DNA from: Butyrivibrio sp.
GTDB lineage: Bacteria > Bacillota > Clostridia > Lachnospirales > Lachnospiraceae
Direction of reading: 5' to 3'
Assembly (NCBI GenBank): GCA_023665525.1
Contig: JAMPDT010000009.1
Span: 1-34,754 of the forward strand
DNA length: 34,754 bases
In this document: piece by piece, positions 1-8,701 of the stretch
Numbering within the stretch: position 1 is the stretch's first letter
Layout: each line of letters opens with the position of its first letter
Position numbers and translations under genes: made by a program
The notes under the pieces: model-generated
What the model was told of the DNA's origin: nothing
Database searches by the model: none
Seen by the model: only the letters and a program-made list of their open reading frames with translations

Positions 1-900
1 CGCTTCTTTTGTGAAAAAGCCCATATGCGAGGTTATCAGGACATTGGGGAAGGTGGAGAGGCGCGAAAGCACGTCGTCCTGAATTATTTTTCCCGAAACG
101 TCCTCGTAAAAAATTCCCTCCTCCTCCTCGTATACGTCGAGCGCCACGCCGCCGATTTTGCCCTCCTTAAGCCCGTCCAAAAGGGCGTTGGAGTCAATCA
201 GCGAGCCGCGCGAGGTGTTGGAGATTATAACTCCGGGGCGCATACGGGTGATGGAATTTCCGTTTATCATATGATAGGTGTCCTTGGTGAGCGGGCAGTG
301 AAGCGATATAAAATCGGATTTTTCAAAAAGCTCGTCGAGCGAAACATAGACCGCGTCAAGGTTTTCGTTGGGATAAACGTCGTAAGCCAGCACCTTCATA
401 TGGAAGCCGTTGAAAATATCAATCATGCACTGTCCGATTTTGCCCGTGCCGATTACTCCCGCGGTTTTGCAGTTCATATCGCGCCCCATAAGACCGTTTA
501 TGCTCATATTGAAATCGCGGGTGCGGTTGTAGGCGCGGTGCAGTTGACGGTTTACCGCGAGTATTGCCGCCATGGAAAATTCGGCGACGGCGGCGGGGGA
601 GTAGCTGGGAACTCGCAGGACCGTAATGCCCAGTTCCTTGGTGGCTGATAAATCCACGTTGTTGAAGCCCGCGCACCTGAGCAGAATGAGCTTGATGCCC
701 ATTGAGGACAGACGCTGCGCGACCTCCTCGGTAACGTAGTCGTTCACGAAAATACAGACGGCGCTGCTGCCCTCCGCGAGCACAACGGTGTCCGTATTCA
801 TTTTGGCTTCGATAAAATGTATGTGACAGCCGTATTCCTTGCTTAAAGGCTCGAACCACAGCTTGTCGTAGGGCTTTGTTCCGAAAAAAGCAATATCCAT
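1..900 (-). CDS. ldhA: D-lactate dehydrogenase / D-2-hydroxyacid dehydrogenase (3' end cut by window edge)
   Basis: NAD-dependent reduction of a 2-keto acid, most likely pyruvate to D-lactate, in the cytoplasm during fermentation. The frame is open from an ATG at 900 to the window edge, giving 300 residues of a family usually about 330 long, so only the C-terminal end is missing. Seen directly: the Rossmann motif GVIGTGKIG in the middle, NTSRGSLID carrying the substrate-binding Arg, DVYEEEEG carrying the catalytic Glu, and TSHMGFFTKEA carrying the catalytic His. A ribosome binding site AAGGAG lies about 10 bases before the ATG. The spacing of Arg, Glu and His and the TSHMGFFT block resemble the D-lactate/2-hydroxyisocaproate dehydrogenase branch. 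The family is certain; the preferred substrate is inferred. Confidence 0.9.
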   Translation of the reverse strand, partial: MDIAFFGTKPYDKLWFEPLSKEYGCHIHFIEAKMNTDTVVLAEGSSAVCIFVNDYVTEEVAQRLSSMGIKLILLRCAGFNNVDLSATKELGITVLRVPSYSPAAVAEFSMAAILAVNRQLHRAYNRTRDFNMSINGLMGRDMNCKTAGVIGTGKIGQCMIDIFNGFHMKVLAYDVYPNENLDAVYVSLDELFEKSDFISLHCPLTKDTYHMINGNSITRMRPGVIISNTSRGSLIDSNALLDGLKEGKIGGVALDVYEEEEGIFYEDVSGKIIQDDVLSRLSTFPNVLITSHMGFFTKEA

Positions 901-1027
901 AGTTTTGGCGCTCCTTAACCTAAATCAGATAGATCCCGATATTGCGGGTATGCTTTGATTATGTCCCAAAAGCTGAGAATTATGCCAATTTTTTGCTTGA
1001 AATCCGAATAAAGTAAGGAATTTGCCT

Positions 1028-1055
1028 TTGACAGGGAGCGCGTGTGTGCTATAAT
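1028..1055 (+). promoter_or_regulatory. Sigma-A type promoter of the first MATE gene
   Basis: A TTGACA box at 1028-1033 and a TATAAT box at 1050-1055 are both perfect matches to consensus, separated by 16 bases. They lie about 60 bases upstream of the GTG start at 1117. Confidence 0.8.
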
Positions 1056-1116
1056 GAACCCTTGGCAAAGGAGTATTAACGCCTAAGGACAGCGCGGACC
1101 AAGCGGGAGGAACGCC

Positions 1117-2490
1117 GTGACGAGAGCAAGGACAGGGGCAAAACGGACTTCTATGACGGAGGGCAGCATACTGAGGGCGCTGCTGTTTTTTGCGTTCCCC
1201 ATTTTAATCGGAAATATTTTTCAGCAGTGCTATAATATCGTGGATACGGCGGTAATCGGGAACCTTCTCGGCGACGACAAGCTGGCGGCGGTTGGGGCGG
1301 CGGCTCCCATATACAGCTTGGTGATCAGCTTTGCGAACGGAATGACCAACGGCTTTTCGGTGGTTATCGCGCGGTTCTGCGGCGCGGGCGATACCGCGAA
1401 AATGAAGCGGGCGATCACTTTTTCTTATCTTCTGACAGCGGGGATTTCCGCCGCGCTTACCGTTTTCGGCATGATAGGGATCAAGCCCCTGCTCGTATTT
1501 TTAAATACGCCGTCCGAAATTATTGCCGACGCGGAGAGCTATCTGAGGGTTATCCTGCTTTTTTCGGCGGTGACGATGTTTTACAATATGTTCGCGGGAA
1601 TGTTTCGGGCGATCGGAAACAGCAGGATACCGCTTTATTTTCTTGTGATCGCCACGGCTTTAAACGTGATTTTGGATATTCTTTTTGTAAAATATTTGGG
1701 ACTCGGAGTTGCGGGAGCGGGGTACGCGACGGCTGAGGCGCAGGCGGCGTCGGTCGCGCTGTGCGTGCTTGCCGTAAGAAAAAAATTCGTACTGCTTAAA
1801 TTTGATGGGGCGAGCCTTAAAAGGGATAAAAGACTTCTCGGAGATCTGTCGGTTACGGGACTTTCGATGGGACTAATGCTCGCGGTGGTTTCAATAGGCT
1901 CGGTGGCTATGCAGAACGCGGTAAATTCGCTCGGCAAGGCAACGGTCACGGCGCACACGGCGGCGCGGAAATTCGGCGATATATTTATGTTGGTGCTGGG
2001 AACGGTGAGTCTTTCCGCCTCGACCTTTGCGAGCCAGAATTACGGCGCGGGAAATATGGGGAGAGTTAAAAGGGGAATACTTACCTCTATGGCAATCGGA
2101 GCGGTGTGGAGCGCCGTTTCGGCAGTCTGCGCGTTTACGATCGCAAGACCCGCCGTGAAGGCGCTCACGGGAACGGACAGCGGCTTCGTCATAAATACCG
2201 CCGTAAAATACATACAAATAAATCTTCCGTTCTTTTTTGTGCTTAACATACTGCTTATTCTCAGAAGCTCGCTCCAGGGCTTGGGGCGCAAGCTCGTTCC
2301 GATCTGCGGAAGCGTAATAGAGCTTGCGGGCAAATTCGCGGCGGCGTTTTTCATAGCGCCGATGGCGGGCTATGTAGGGATCTGCTTCCTTGAGCCCGCG
2401 ATATGGATCGTTTGCGCCGTCGTTGTCCTTGTCGATTTCAGGCGCTTTCTTGCGCGCAGTGCGCGTTCAGCCAGTCAAGAATATCGTTGA
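1117..2490 (+). CDS. MATE family efflux transporter
   Basis: Polytopic inner-membrane antiporter of the MATE (multidrug and toxic compound extrusion) family, 457 aa, close to the usual 440-460. The N-terminal MatE signature is visible (FPILIGNIFQQCYNIVDTAV, then a GAAAPI stretch), as is the pseudo-twofold repeat of six-helix bundles; many hydrophobic segments follow to the end. The GTG at 1117 is preferred because GGGAGG sits 7 bases before it; an ATG at 1153 (MTEGSILRALL) is the alternative. The substrate cannot be told from sequence. The last 53 bases overlap the 3' end of the oppositely transcribed hydrolase at 2438-3385. Confidence 0.9.
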   Translation: MTRARTGAKRTSMTEGSILRALLFFAFPILIGNIFQQCYNIVDTAVIGNLLGDDKLAAVGAAAPIYSLVISFANGMTNGFSVVIARFCGAGDTAKMKRAITFSYLLTAGISAALTVFGMIGIKPLLVFLNTPSEIIADAESYLRVILLFSAVTMFYNMFAGMFRAIGNSRIPLYFLVIATALNVILDILFVKYLGLGVAGAGYATAEAQAASVALCVLAVRKKFVLLKFDGASLKRDKRLLGDLSVTGLSMGLMLAVVSIGSVAMQNAVNSLGKATVTAHTAARKFGDIFMLVLGTVSLSASTFASQNYGAGNMGRVKRGILTSMAIGAVWSAVSAVCAFTIARPAVKALTGTDSGFVINTAVKYIQINLPFFFVLNILLILRSSLQGLGRKLVPICGSVIELAGKFAAAFFIAPMAGYVGICFLEPAIWIVCAVVVLVDFRRFLARSARSASQEYR

Positions 2491-3385
2491 AGGGCGCTTC
2501 CCTGCCGATTTCATTGAGTATTTCGTGCCGATAGCCCTCGTAAAGCTTAAGCGTTACGTCCTTTATGCCGAGGCGCTTGTACTGCTCGTACACCGCTGTC
2601 GGTCCCTTGCCGTAATTGCCTACGGGGTCGGCGGTTCCCGCGGTCACAAGAATCGGCAGAGTGACGGGAATTGAGGCAAGATTTTTTTCCTTACAAACAT
2701 ATCCGAGGATTTTGAAAAGCGTCCGATATGCGTTCAGCGAAAATTTGAAGCTGCATAAGGGATCCTTGATGTACGCGTCCACGACCTCCTCGTCGCGCGT
2801 GAGCCAGTCGCTTTCGGTGCGGCGGTCGGGAATTTTTTTGTTATAGCTGCCGAAGGCGATTTTGGTAATCAAGCGGCTTACGTGTCTGTCTCCGAAAAAT
2901 ATTTTTTGGAGGTTCGTCAAAAAAACGCCGAAGCCCGTGACGGACGCGGGCATAAAGCCCGTTCCCATAACGATCGCGCCGTCTATTCCGCTTCCGTACA
3001 TCGTAAGGTATTTGCGGAAAATGAACGAGCCCATACTGTGCCCCAAAATAAAGTAGGGGACGCCGGGATTCTGCTCCTGAATTATTTTCTTGAGCCTGTG
3101 CGCGTTGCGCACAAGCACGGTTTCGGGGTCGTGCGGGCAAAAATACCCCAGATCCTTTTCGGTGGCGGCGGTTTTGCCGTGTCCGAGGTGGTCCTCGCCC
3201 ACGACGAGAAAGCCGTGCGCTGCAAGAAACTCTGCAAATGCATCATACCTTTGGACATACTCGACCATTCCGTGGATTATTTGGAGCACAGCCTTGATTT
3301 GACCGTCCTCGGGCGCCCACGAATAGGCGTAGCAGGTGTTTGCGCCGTCCCTTGAACGGAAAGTAAATTCTTTTTTGTTTGACAT
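2438..3385 (-). CDS. Alpha/beta hydrolase (monoacylglycerol lipase / S33 aminopeptidase-like)
   Basis: Soluble serine hydrolase of 315 aa. The nucleophile elbow GHSMGSF gives the catalytic Ser, an IHGM motif near residue 38 forms the oxyanion-hole region, TAGTADPVG carries the likely acid residue and GYRHEILNE the catalytic His. This arrangement is typical of the lysophospholipase/monoacylglycerol lipase (hydrolase_4) branch, which acts on short acyl or glycerol esters. AGGAGG lies just before the ATG at 3385. It follows the NUDIX gene with a 21-base gap, so the two are probably co-transcribed. Its 3' end overlaps the convergent MATE gene by 53 bases. The substrate is unknown. Confidence 0.88.
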   Translation of the reverse strand: MSNKKEFTFRSRDGANTCYAYSWAPEDGQIKAVLQIIHGMVEYVQRYDAFAEFLAAHGFLVVGEDHLGHGKTAATEKDLGYFCPHDPETVLVRNAHRLKKIIQEQNPGVPYFILGHSMGSFIFRKYLTMYGSGIDGAIVMGTGFMPASVTGFGVFLTNLQKIFFGDRHVSRLITKIAFGSYNKKIPDRRTESDWLTRDEEVVDAYIKDPLCSFKFSLNAYRTLFKILGYVCKEKNLASIPVTLPILVTAGTADPVGNYGKGPTAVYEQYKRLGIKDVTLKLYEGYRHEILNEIGREAPFNDILDWLNAHCAQESA

Positions 3386-3406
3386 TGTAAACCTCCTGTA
3401 TATTTT

Positions 3407-3985
3407 TTAAAACTTATAAAATTGCAAAGCAAAAAGCAGCGACAATATGGATACTCCGTCCTTTGTTTCGTTGTTTTTCAGCATTTCCGATACGCCGTCC
3501 CTTGAAACCCATTTTTTGGCTTTGACTTCGTTTTCGTCAAAGCTCATGGATTCCGTGTCAACCCTCGCGGCAAAAACATGGCATACGCAGTCGGACATAC
3601 CGTTTGCGGGATTTTGGGTGCATAAGAATTTTAGATCCTTGACCGTGCAGCCTGTTTCTTCCATACACTCACGGCGCGCGGCGTCCTCCCTTGATTCGCC
3701 GGCTTCAATTCGTCCCGCGGGAACCTCCCATTCCAAACGCATTACAGTATAACGCTTGGACCGAATCAGCAGAATCTCGTCGTTTTCATTGAATACAACA
3801 ATGCTTACCGCCTCGTGCGGGTAATGGATTTGGTGATATTTTTCTATGATAAATCCGTTCGGTAATCTCACCTTGTCGGCATATAAACAGACGTAATCGC
3901 TTTCATAGATAACCTCTCTGTCCAGACGCTCGGGCAAGTCCGTATATTCATTTCCCAAGTCCTTTTTGCATACCGCGCCGATCAT
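3407..3985 (-). CDS. NUDIX hydrolase (ADP-ribose pyrophosphatase-like)
   Basis: Cytoplasmic pyrophosphohydrolase of 192 aa that cleaves a nucleoside diphosphate linked to another group. The NUDIX box is complete: a Gly, five residues, Glu (GRIEAGE), seven residues, then RECMEETGC, which positions the metal-binding glutamates. The N-terminal strand region (residues 25-60) and the 'VSIVVFNENDEILLIRSKRY' stretch fit the ADP-ribose/GDP-mannose pyrophosphatase subgroup; that substrate is an inference. The ATG at 3985 has GGAGG about 10 bases upstream. It is first in a two-gene leftward unit with the alpha/beta hydrolase, and diverges from the aconitase-family gene. Confidence 0.9.
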   Translation of the reverse strand: MIGAVCKKDLGNEYTDLPERLDREVIYESDYVCLYADKVRLPNGFIIEKYHQIHYPHEAVSIVVFNENDEILLIRSKRYTVMRLEWEVPAGRIEAGESREDAARRECMEETGCTVKDLKFLCTQNPANGMSDCVCHVFAARVDTESMSFDENEVKAKKWVSRDGVSEMLKNNETKDGVSILSLLFALQFYKF

Positions 3986-4031
3986 AACCGTACCTCCGAA
4001 TTGCCGCCGTTTTTGTTTATGACGGAAAAGA

Positions 4032-4060
4032 TTGATTTTTTCCCTTGTATGGGGTAATAT
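4032..4060 (+). promoter_or_regulatory. Probable promoter of the aconitase-family gene
   Basis: TTGATT at 4032-4037 and TAATAT at 4055-4060 are separated by 17 bases and lie 34 bases before the ATG at 4095. Match to consensus is moderate. Confidence 0.45.
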
Positions 4061-4094
4061 TTTTCATAGAAATATTATAGCAGGAGGACAGACA

Positions 4095-6380
4095 ATGGTC
4101 AAATTAAGCGAAAAAGGCGCTTATCTAATCAACGGAACCGAGCTTGTGGAGGATAACGGCGGCGCGGCTCAGGTGCTTGAAGCAAAATGCGGCAGGGCGG
4201 TTTCCAAGGAGGAGGCGGCAAAAAATACAATCGCCTACGGGATTCTCACATCGCACAACACGTCGGGGGACAGCGAAAGGCTTCGGATTAAATTCGACAA
4301 GCTTACGTCGCACGATATTACCTTTGTTGGGATAATTCAGACGGCGAGGGCGAGCGGACTTGAAAAATTCCCGATTCCGTATGTGCTTACCAACTGTCAC
4401 AACAGCCTTTGTGCGGTCGGCGGCACGATTAACGAGGACGATCATATGTTTGGGCTTACCTGCGCCAAAAAATACGGCGGAATCTACGTTCCCCCTCATC
4501 AGGCGGTAATCCACCAGTTCGCGCGCGAGATGCTTGCGGAGGCGGGCAAAATGATTCTCGGCTCGGACAGTCATACACGCTACGGCGCGCTCGGAACAAT
4601 GGCAGTCGGCGAGGGCGGACCCGAGCTTGTAAAGCAGCTCCTTAACAAGACCTACGATATAAATATGCCCGAGGTCGTGGCGGTTTATCTGACGGGAGAG
4701 CCGTCAAAGGGCGTTGGACCTCAGGACGTTGCGCTCACTATCATAGGCGCGGTGTTCGGCAGCGGATATGTCAAAAATAAGGTAATGGAATTTGTCGGTC
4801 CGGGCGTGGAAAGGCTCAGCGCCGATTTCCGTATAGGCGTGGATGTTATGACCACCGAAACCACCTGTCTTTCGTCGATATGGAAAACGGACGGTACGAT
4901 AAAGGAATTTTATGAGATTCACGGAAGAAGCGAGGCGTACAAGGAGCTGAATCCGGGCGGCGTCGCTTATTACGACGGCGTGGTTTATGTTGATTTGAGC
5001 GCGGTCAAGCCTATGATTGCGATGCCCTTCCACCCGAGCAACACCTACACGATAGACGAGCTGAACGCCAATCTCGAGGACATTCTGCACGACTGCGAAA
5101 AGAAGGCGTTAATCAGCCTTGACGGAAAGGTTGATTTTAAGCTTACGGACAAAATAAGGGACGGCAGGCTTTATGTTGACCAAGGAATCATAGCGGGCTG
5201 CGCCGGAGGCGGCTTTGAAAACATCTGCGCCGCCGCCGATATTCTGCGCGGCCGCTCGATAGGCGCGGACGAATTTACGTTAAGCGTATATCCCGCAAGT
5301 ATGCCGATATATATGGAGCTTGCCAAAAACGGCAGTCTTGCCGACCTTATCGGCACGGGCGCGGTTGTCAAGACGGCGTTTTGCGGTCCCTGCTTCGGCG
5401 CCGGGGATACGCCCGCGAACAACGCGTTTTCAATAAGGCATTCGACGCGCAATTTCCCGAACAGGGAGGGCTCGAAGCTCCAGAACGGACAGATTTCGTC
5501 GGTTGCGCTTATGGACGCGCGCTCAATCGCCGCGACCGCCGCCAATAAGGGCTGTCTTACGTCGGCAGAGGACATTGACGTTGAGTTCAGAGGACCTAAA
5601 TATCATTTCGACGCTTCGATTTATGCGAACAGGGTATTCGACAGCCACGGCAAGGCGGATCCCGAGCAGGAAATCAAATTCGGACCCAATATAAAGGATT
5701 GGCCCGCAATGCCCGCGCTTCCCGAAAACCTTATTATCAAGTGCGTTTCGGAAATCCACGACCCCGTTACGACGACGGACGAGCTGATTCCCTCGGGAGA
5801 AACCTCCTCCTTCCGTTCCAATCCCTTGGGGCTTGCGGAGTTTGCGCTTTCGAGGAAGGACCCGCTCTATGTGGGACGCGCAAAGGAGGTTCAGAAGGCG
5901 GAAAAGGCGAGAGAGGCGGGCAAATGCATGGGAGAGGCGCTTCCCGAGCTTCGCGACGTTATGCATAAAATAAAAGAAACCTTCGACGTCTGCAAGGACA
6001 ATACGGGCGTTGGCAGCACGATTTTCGCGGTAAAGCCGGGCGACGGCTCCGCGAGGGAGCAGGCGGCATCCTGCCAAAAGGTATTGGGCGGCTGGGCGAA
6101 TATTGCCAACGAGTACGCGACCAAGAGGTACCGCTCCAACCTCATTAACTGGGGTATGATTCCTTTCATAATCGACGGCGGCGAGCTTCCGTTTGAGAAC
6201 CTCGATTATATTTTCATACCGAGGATTGCGGAGGCGATAAAGAACGGCGCGTCCTCCGTAAAGGCGTATGTCGCCAACAAGGATATGAAGGAATTTGAGC
6301 TTAAAATAGGCGCTCTTACCGAGGACGAACGCAGGATAATACTTGCGGGCTGTCTGATAAATTTCTATCGGGAGGATTAA
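4095..6380 (+). CDS. Aconitase-family hydratase ([4Fe-4S])
   Basis: Hydro-lyase of the aconitase superfamily, 761 aa from the ATG at 4095. That start is chosen because AGGAGGA lies 8 bases upstream; the frame is open 21 codons further but without a ribosome binding site. Motifs in order: GSDSHTRYG near residue 155 (active-site His/Asp loop), IAGCAGG near 364 and CGPCFGAGD near 428 (three cysteines that should bind the cluster), then the swivel domain with GSAREQAA near 648 (active-site Ser/Arg) and [11 protein letters not shown]. Length and C-terminal swivel match one-chain aconitases, and the sequence is closest in character to the YbhJ-like 'hydratase' branch rather than to AcnA or AcnB. 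It may isomerise citrate or a related tricarboxylate. No citrate synthase or isocitrate dehydrogenase gene is adjacent. Confidence 0.88.
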   Translation: MVKLSEKGAYLINGTELVEDNGGAAQVLEAKCGRAVSKEEAAKNTIAYGILTSHNTSGDSERLRIKFDKLTSHDITFVGIIQTARASGLEKFPIPYVLTNCHNSLCAVGGTINEDDHMFGLTCAKKYGGIYVPPHQAVIHQFAREMLAEAGKMILGSDSHTRYGALGTMAVGEGGPELVKQLLNKTYDINMPEVVAVYLTGEPSKGVGPQDVALTIIGAVFGSGYVKNKVMEFVGPGVERLSADFRIGVDVMTTETTCLSSIWKTDGTIKEFYEIHGRSEAYKELNPGGVAYYDGVVYVDLSAVKPMIAMPFHPSNTYTIDELNANLEDILHDCEKKALISLDGKVDFKLTDKIRDGRLYVDQGIIAGCAGGGFENICAAADILRGRSIGADEFTLSVYPASMPIYMELAKNGSLADLIGTGAVVKTAFCGPCFGAGDTPANNAFSIRHSTRNFPNREGSKLQNGQISSVALMDARSIAATAANKGCLTSAEDIDVEFRGPKYHFDASIYANRVFDSHGKADPEQEIKFGPNIKDWPAMPALPENLIIKCVSEIHDPVTTTDELIPSGETSSFRSNPLGLAEFALSRKDPLYVGRAKEVQKAEKAREAGKCMGEALPELRDVMHKIKETFDVCKDNTGVGSTIFAVKPGDGSAREQAASCQKVLGGWANIANEYATKRYRSNLINWGMIPFIIDGGELPFENLDYIFIPRIAEAIKNGASSVKAYVANKDMKEFELKIGALTEDERRIILAGCLINFYRED

Positions 6381-6431
6381 TTTTTCCAGGAGTGTATATT
6401 TTTGGCAGCTTTACGGATAATAAAATCATTA

Positions 6432-6454
6432 ACGGGCGTGTGATGCACGCCCGT
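6432..6454. terminator. Stem-loop after the aconitase-family gene
   Basis: A perfect 9-bp stem, ACGGGCGTG pairing with CACGCCCGT around a 5-base loop. It is followed by an A-run and then TTT rather than a T-run on this strand, so it may be a weak terminator or only an mRNA-end hairpin before rubrerythrin. Confidence 0.45.
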
Positions 6455-6479
6455 AAAAAATTTAACGGGAGTTGATTTT

Positions 6480-7103
6480 ATGTCTGTAAATTTTGCCGAA
6501 AGCAAAACAAAAGTAAACCTTATGAGGGCGTTCGCCGGAGAAAGTCAGGCGAGGAACCGCTACACGTTTGCGGCGGAAAAGGCGAAGAAGGCGGGAAACT
6601 ATTTTATTTACAATATTTTTACGCTGACTGCCAATCAGGAAAAGGAGCACGCCGAAATTTTTTACAATCACCTCAAATCCGAAAACGGCGGAACAATCGT
6701 AATTGACAGCGCGGGCTATCCCGTGGACAATTTCGACAAGCTTGAGGATTTGCTGAGGAGCGCGCAGCACAACGAGTACGAGGAGTTCGAGTCCGTATAC
6801 CCCGAATTTGCGCGGGTTGCGAAGGAGGAGGGCTTCGACGCGGCTGCCAATTCCTTCAGAATGATTGCGGAAATCGAAAAGGTACACGGCGACCGTTTCG
6901 GCTGCTTTGCGGAGCTTATCGAAAACAGCAGAATGTACGTCGGCGAGGAGGCGACCGAGTGGATATGCCTCAACTGCGGACATATTTATACGGGCAAAAA
7001 TGTTCCCGCGCAATGCCCCGTCTGCCGGCACGACAGGGGTTACTTCGTACCCTATAAGTATTACAAATTTGTCGCCGCAAAGTACGGCTTGCCGGAGATG
7101 TAA
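6480..7103 (+). CDS. rbr: Rubrerythrin
   Basis: Cytoplasmic peroxide-scavenging protein that reduces hydrogen peroxide to water in anaerobes, 207 aa. Domain one (residues 1-150) is a ferritin-like four-helix bundle; the diiron ligand helices FAGESQARNRY and EKEHAEIFYNH are visible. Domain two (from about residue 160) is a rubredoxin-like zinc-ribbon fold with two Cys pairs, CLNCGHIY and CPVCRHDRGYF, which bind one iron. The ATG at 6480 has GGGAG about 8 bases before it. It stands alone, followed by a strong terminator. Length and domain order are normal for the family. Confidence 0.96.
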   Translation: MSVNFAESKTKVNLMRAFAGESQARNRYTFAAEKAKKAGNYFIYNIFTLTANQEKEHAEIFYNHLKSENGGTIVIDSAGYPVDNFDKLEDLLRSAQHNEYEEFESVYPEFARVAKEEGFDAAANSFRMIAEIEKVHGDRFGCFAELIENSRMYVGEEATEWICLNCGHIYTGKNVPAQCPVCRHDRGYFVPYKYYKFVAAKYGLPEM

Positions 7104-7124
7104 AAACAGAATACCGCTTTACGC

Positions 7125-7170
7125 AAACCCGCGTCCGCGTGCCGCAGAAAGGCAGCGGACGCGGGTTTTA
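7125..7170 (+). terminator. Intrinsic terminator of rubrerythrin
   Basis: A 14-bp perfect stem (7125-7138 with 7155-7168, sequence AAACCCGCGTCCGC and its complement), with a further 4-bp stem inside the loop, ending in TTTT. Confidence 0.85.
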
Positions 7171-7261
7171 AAACGGTGCTATAAAAATTTGTAGTAATCT
7201 CCTCTGTGCTGTGGTAAAATTATATTCGGAAAATCGAAAAACGAAGCGGAGGCAGCAGTAA

Positions 7262-7675
7262 ATGTGGATTGTATTTGCCTTGCTATCAGCCGTTTTTGCG
7301 GCGCTTACTTCTATACTCGCGAAAATCGGGATAGACGGAGTCAATTCTAATCTTGCGACAGCAATCAGGACCGTTGTTGTCGTTGCTATGGCATGGGGAA
7401 TGGTATTACTTACGCACGCGCAGAAGGGATTTTCGGGAATAAGCCGTAAAAGCTGGTTGTTTTTAATTTTATCGGGACTTGCGACGGGCGCGTCATGGCT
7501 TTGCTATTATAAGGCTTTACAAATGGGAGCCGCGTCTAAGGTCGTGCCGATAGACAAGCTCAGTGTGGTGATTACACTGATTTTGGCATTTGTGTTTTTG
7601 CACGAGGAATTTACGGTAAAGTCATTGATTGGGTGCGTTTTGATCGGGGTCGGAACGTTGTTGACGGTTCTGTAA
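7262..7675 (+). CDS. EamA-domain transporter, half-size (DMT superfamily)
   Basis: Small membrane protein of 137 aa with about five hydrophobic segments, forming a single EamA domain where most members of the drug/metabolite transporter superfamily have two. The N-terminal 'MWIVFALLSAVFAALTSILA' helix, the SGLATGASWLCYYKAL loop-helix and the C-terminal GVLIGVGTLLTVL-type helix are typical of single-domain members, which probably work as dimers. GGAGG lies about 10 bases before the ATG, and an extended -10 (TGGTAAAAT) lies about 30 bases upstream. The substrate is unknown. Confidence 0.85.
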   Translation: MWIVFALLSAVFAALTSILAKIGIDGVNSNLATAIRTVVVVAMAWGMVLLTHAQKGFSGISRKSWLFLILSGLATGASWLCYYKALQMGAASKVVPIDKLSVVITLILAFVFLHEEFTVKSLIGCVLIGVGTLLTVL

Positions 7676-7684
7676 TATTCCCGT

Positions 7685-7714
7685 TTGACGTAAGATTATT
7701 TTTTGTGAGATAAT
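7685..7714 (+). promoter_or_regulatory. Probable promoter of the epimerase-spmA unit
   Basis: TTGACG at 7685-7690 and GATAAT at 7709-7714, spacer 18 bases, about 34 bases before the ATG at 7748. Confidence 0.45.
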
Positions 7715-7747
7715 AGGCTTGTAATTATACCGCGAAAGGATACCGAT

Positions 7748-8644
7748 ATGACTTCAAAACAAACCGAATTTATACTCACCGACGGGAATACCGCGGTGAC
7801 AGTCAACGCCAAGGGCGCGGAGCTTTCGTCCGTTGTCCGGGACGGCGTTGAGTATATGTGGAACGCGAACCCCGAATACTGGGGGAGGACGGCGCCTGTG
7901 CTTTTCCCGATTGTGGGAAGCCTTAAGGATAAGCGGTACAGGCATAAGGGCGCGGTCTATATGATGGGACAGCACGGCTTTGCAAGGGATATGGAATTTG
8001 AGCTTGTGAGCAAGGGCGATACGAAAATAACGATGGCGCTCACGGACAACGAGGACACGCAAAGAGCGTACCCGTTCCCCTTTCGGCTTGAAATCAGCTA
8101 TGAGCTTGACGGCAAAGGGCTGACGGTGGAATGGAAAGTGATAAATACGGGAAAGGACGAGATGTATTTTTCAATCGGAGGACATCCCGCCTTTATGTGC
8201 CCCGTAAACGGAGAGGGGCGGCAGAGCGATTATACGATAAGGCTCTACAAGGACGGGAAGCCGATTGAGGGCTTTGACTGCACGCGGCTTACCGCGGAGG
8301 GAACGGCAGCGGCGGACAGGGTGCGCTATGAAACGGGCGGAGGTATCCTTGCGCTTGGCAGGGAGCTTTTTTTGAAGGACGCGCTTATACTTGAAAACAG
8401 TCAGGCGGATCGGGTTTCGTTAGCGAAGCCCGACGGGACGGAATACGTTACGGTCGAGTTTGACGCGCCGTTGGTGGGGCTTTGGAGCCCTGCGGGAAAG
8501 GACGCGCCGTTCGTGTGCATTGAGCCGTGGTACGGGCGCTGCGACGGAGAGGATTTTGACGGGGAGCTTAAGGAGCGCGAATGGGGCAATACGCTTGCGG
8601 CGGGAGCGGAATTTTGCCGAAGCTGCCGTATTTTTTTCGGGTAA
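7748..8644 (+). CDS. Aldose 1-epimerase family protein (LacX-like)
   Basis: Soluble mutarotase-fold protein of 298 aa that probably interconverts alpha and beta anomers of a sugar or sugar phosphate. The family is recognised by an N-terminal 'GAELSSVVRDGVEYMWN' strand, the GGHPAFMCP motif with the catalytic His, and C-terminal CIEPWYGRCD with conserved Glu/Pro. The sequence is nearest to the LacX/YeaD-type branch rather than classical GalM. AAAGGA lies about 9 bases before the ATG. The next gene, spmA, begins 57 bases downstream with no terminator between, so the two may share a transcript. It lies 2.4 kb from the cellobiose locus, so a role in glucose or glucose-phosphate mutarotation is possible but unproven. 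Confidence 0.88.
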   Translation: MTSKQTEFILTDGNTAVTVNAKGAELSSVVRDGVEYMWNANPEYWGRTAPVLFPIVGSLKDKRYRHKGAVYMMGQHGFARDMEFELVSKGDTKITMALTDNEDTQRAYPFPFRLEISYELDGKGLTVEWKVINTGKDEMYFSIGGHPAFMCPVNGEGRQSDYTIRLYKDGKPIEGFDCTRLTAEGTAAADRVRYETGGGILALGRELFLKDALILENSQADRVSLAKPDGTEYVTVEFDAPLVGLWSPAGKDAPFVCIEPWYGRCDGEDFDGELKEREWGNTLAAGAEFCRSCRIFFG

Positions 8645-8701
8645 TAGGGACGCAAAAAACGGCATATACTGTTGTGATTTAATGTATGCGGAGAAGCGCG
8701 T

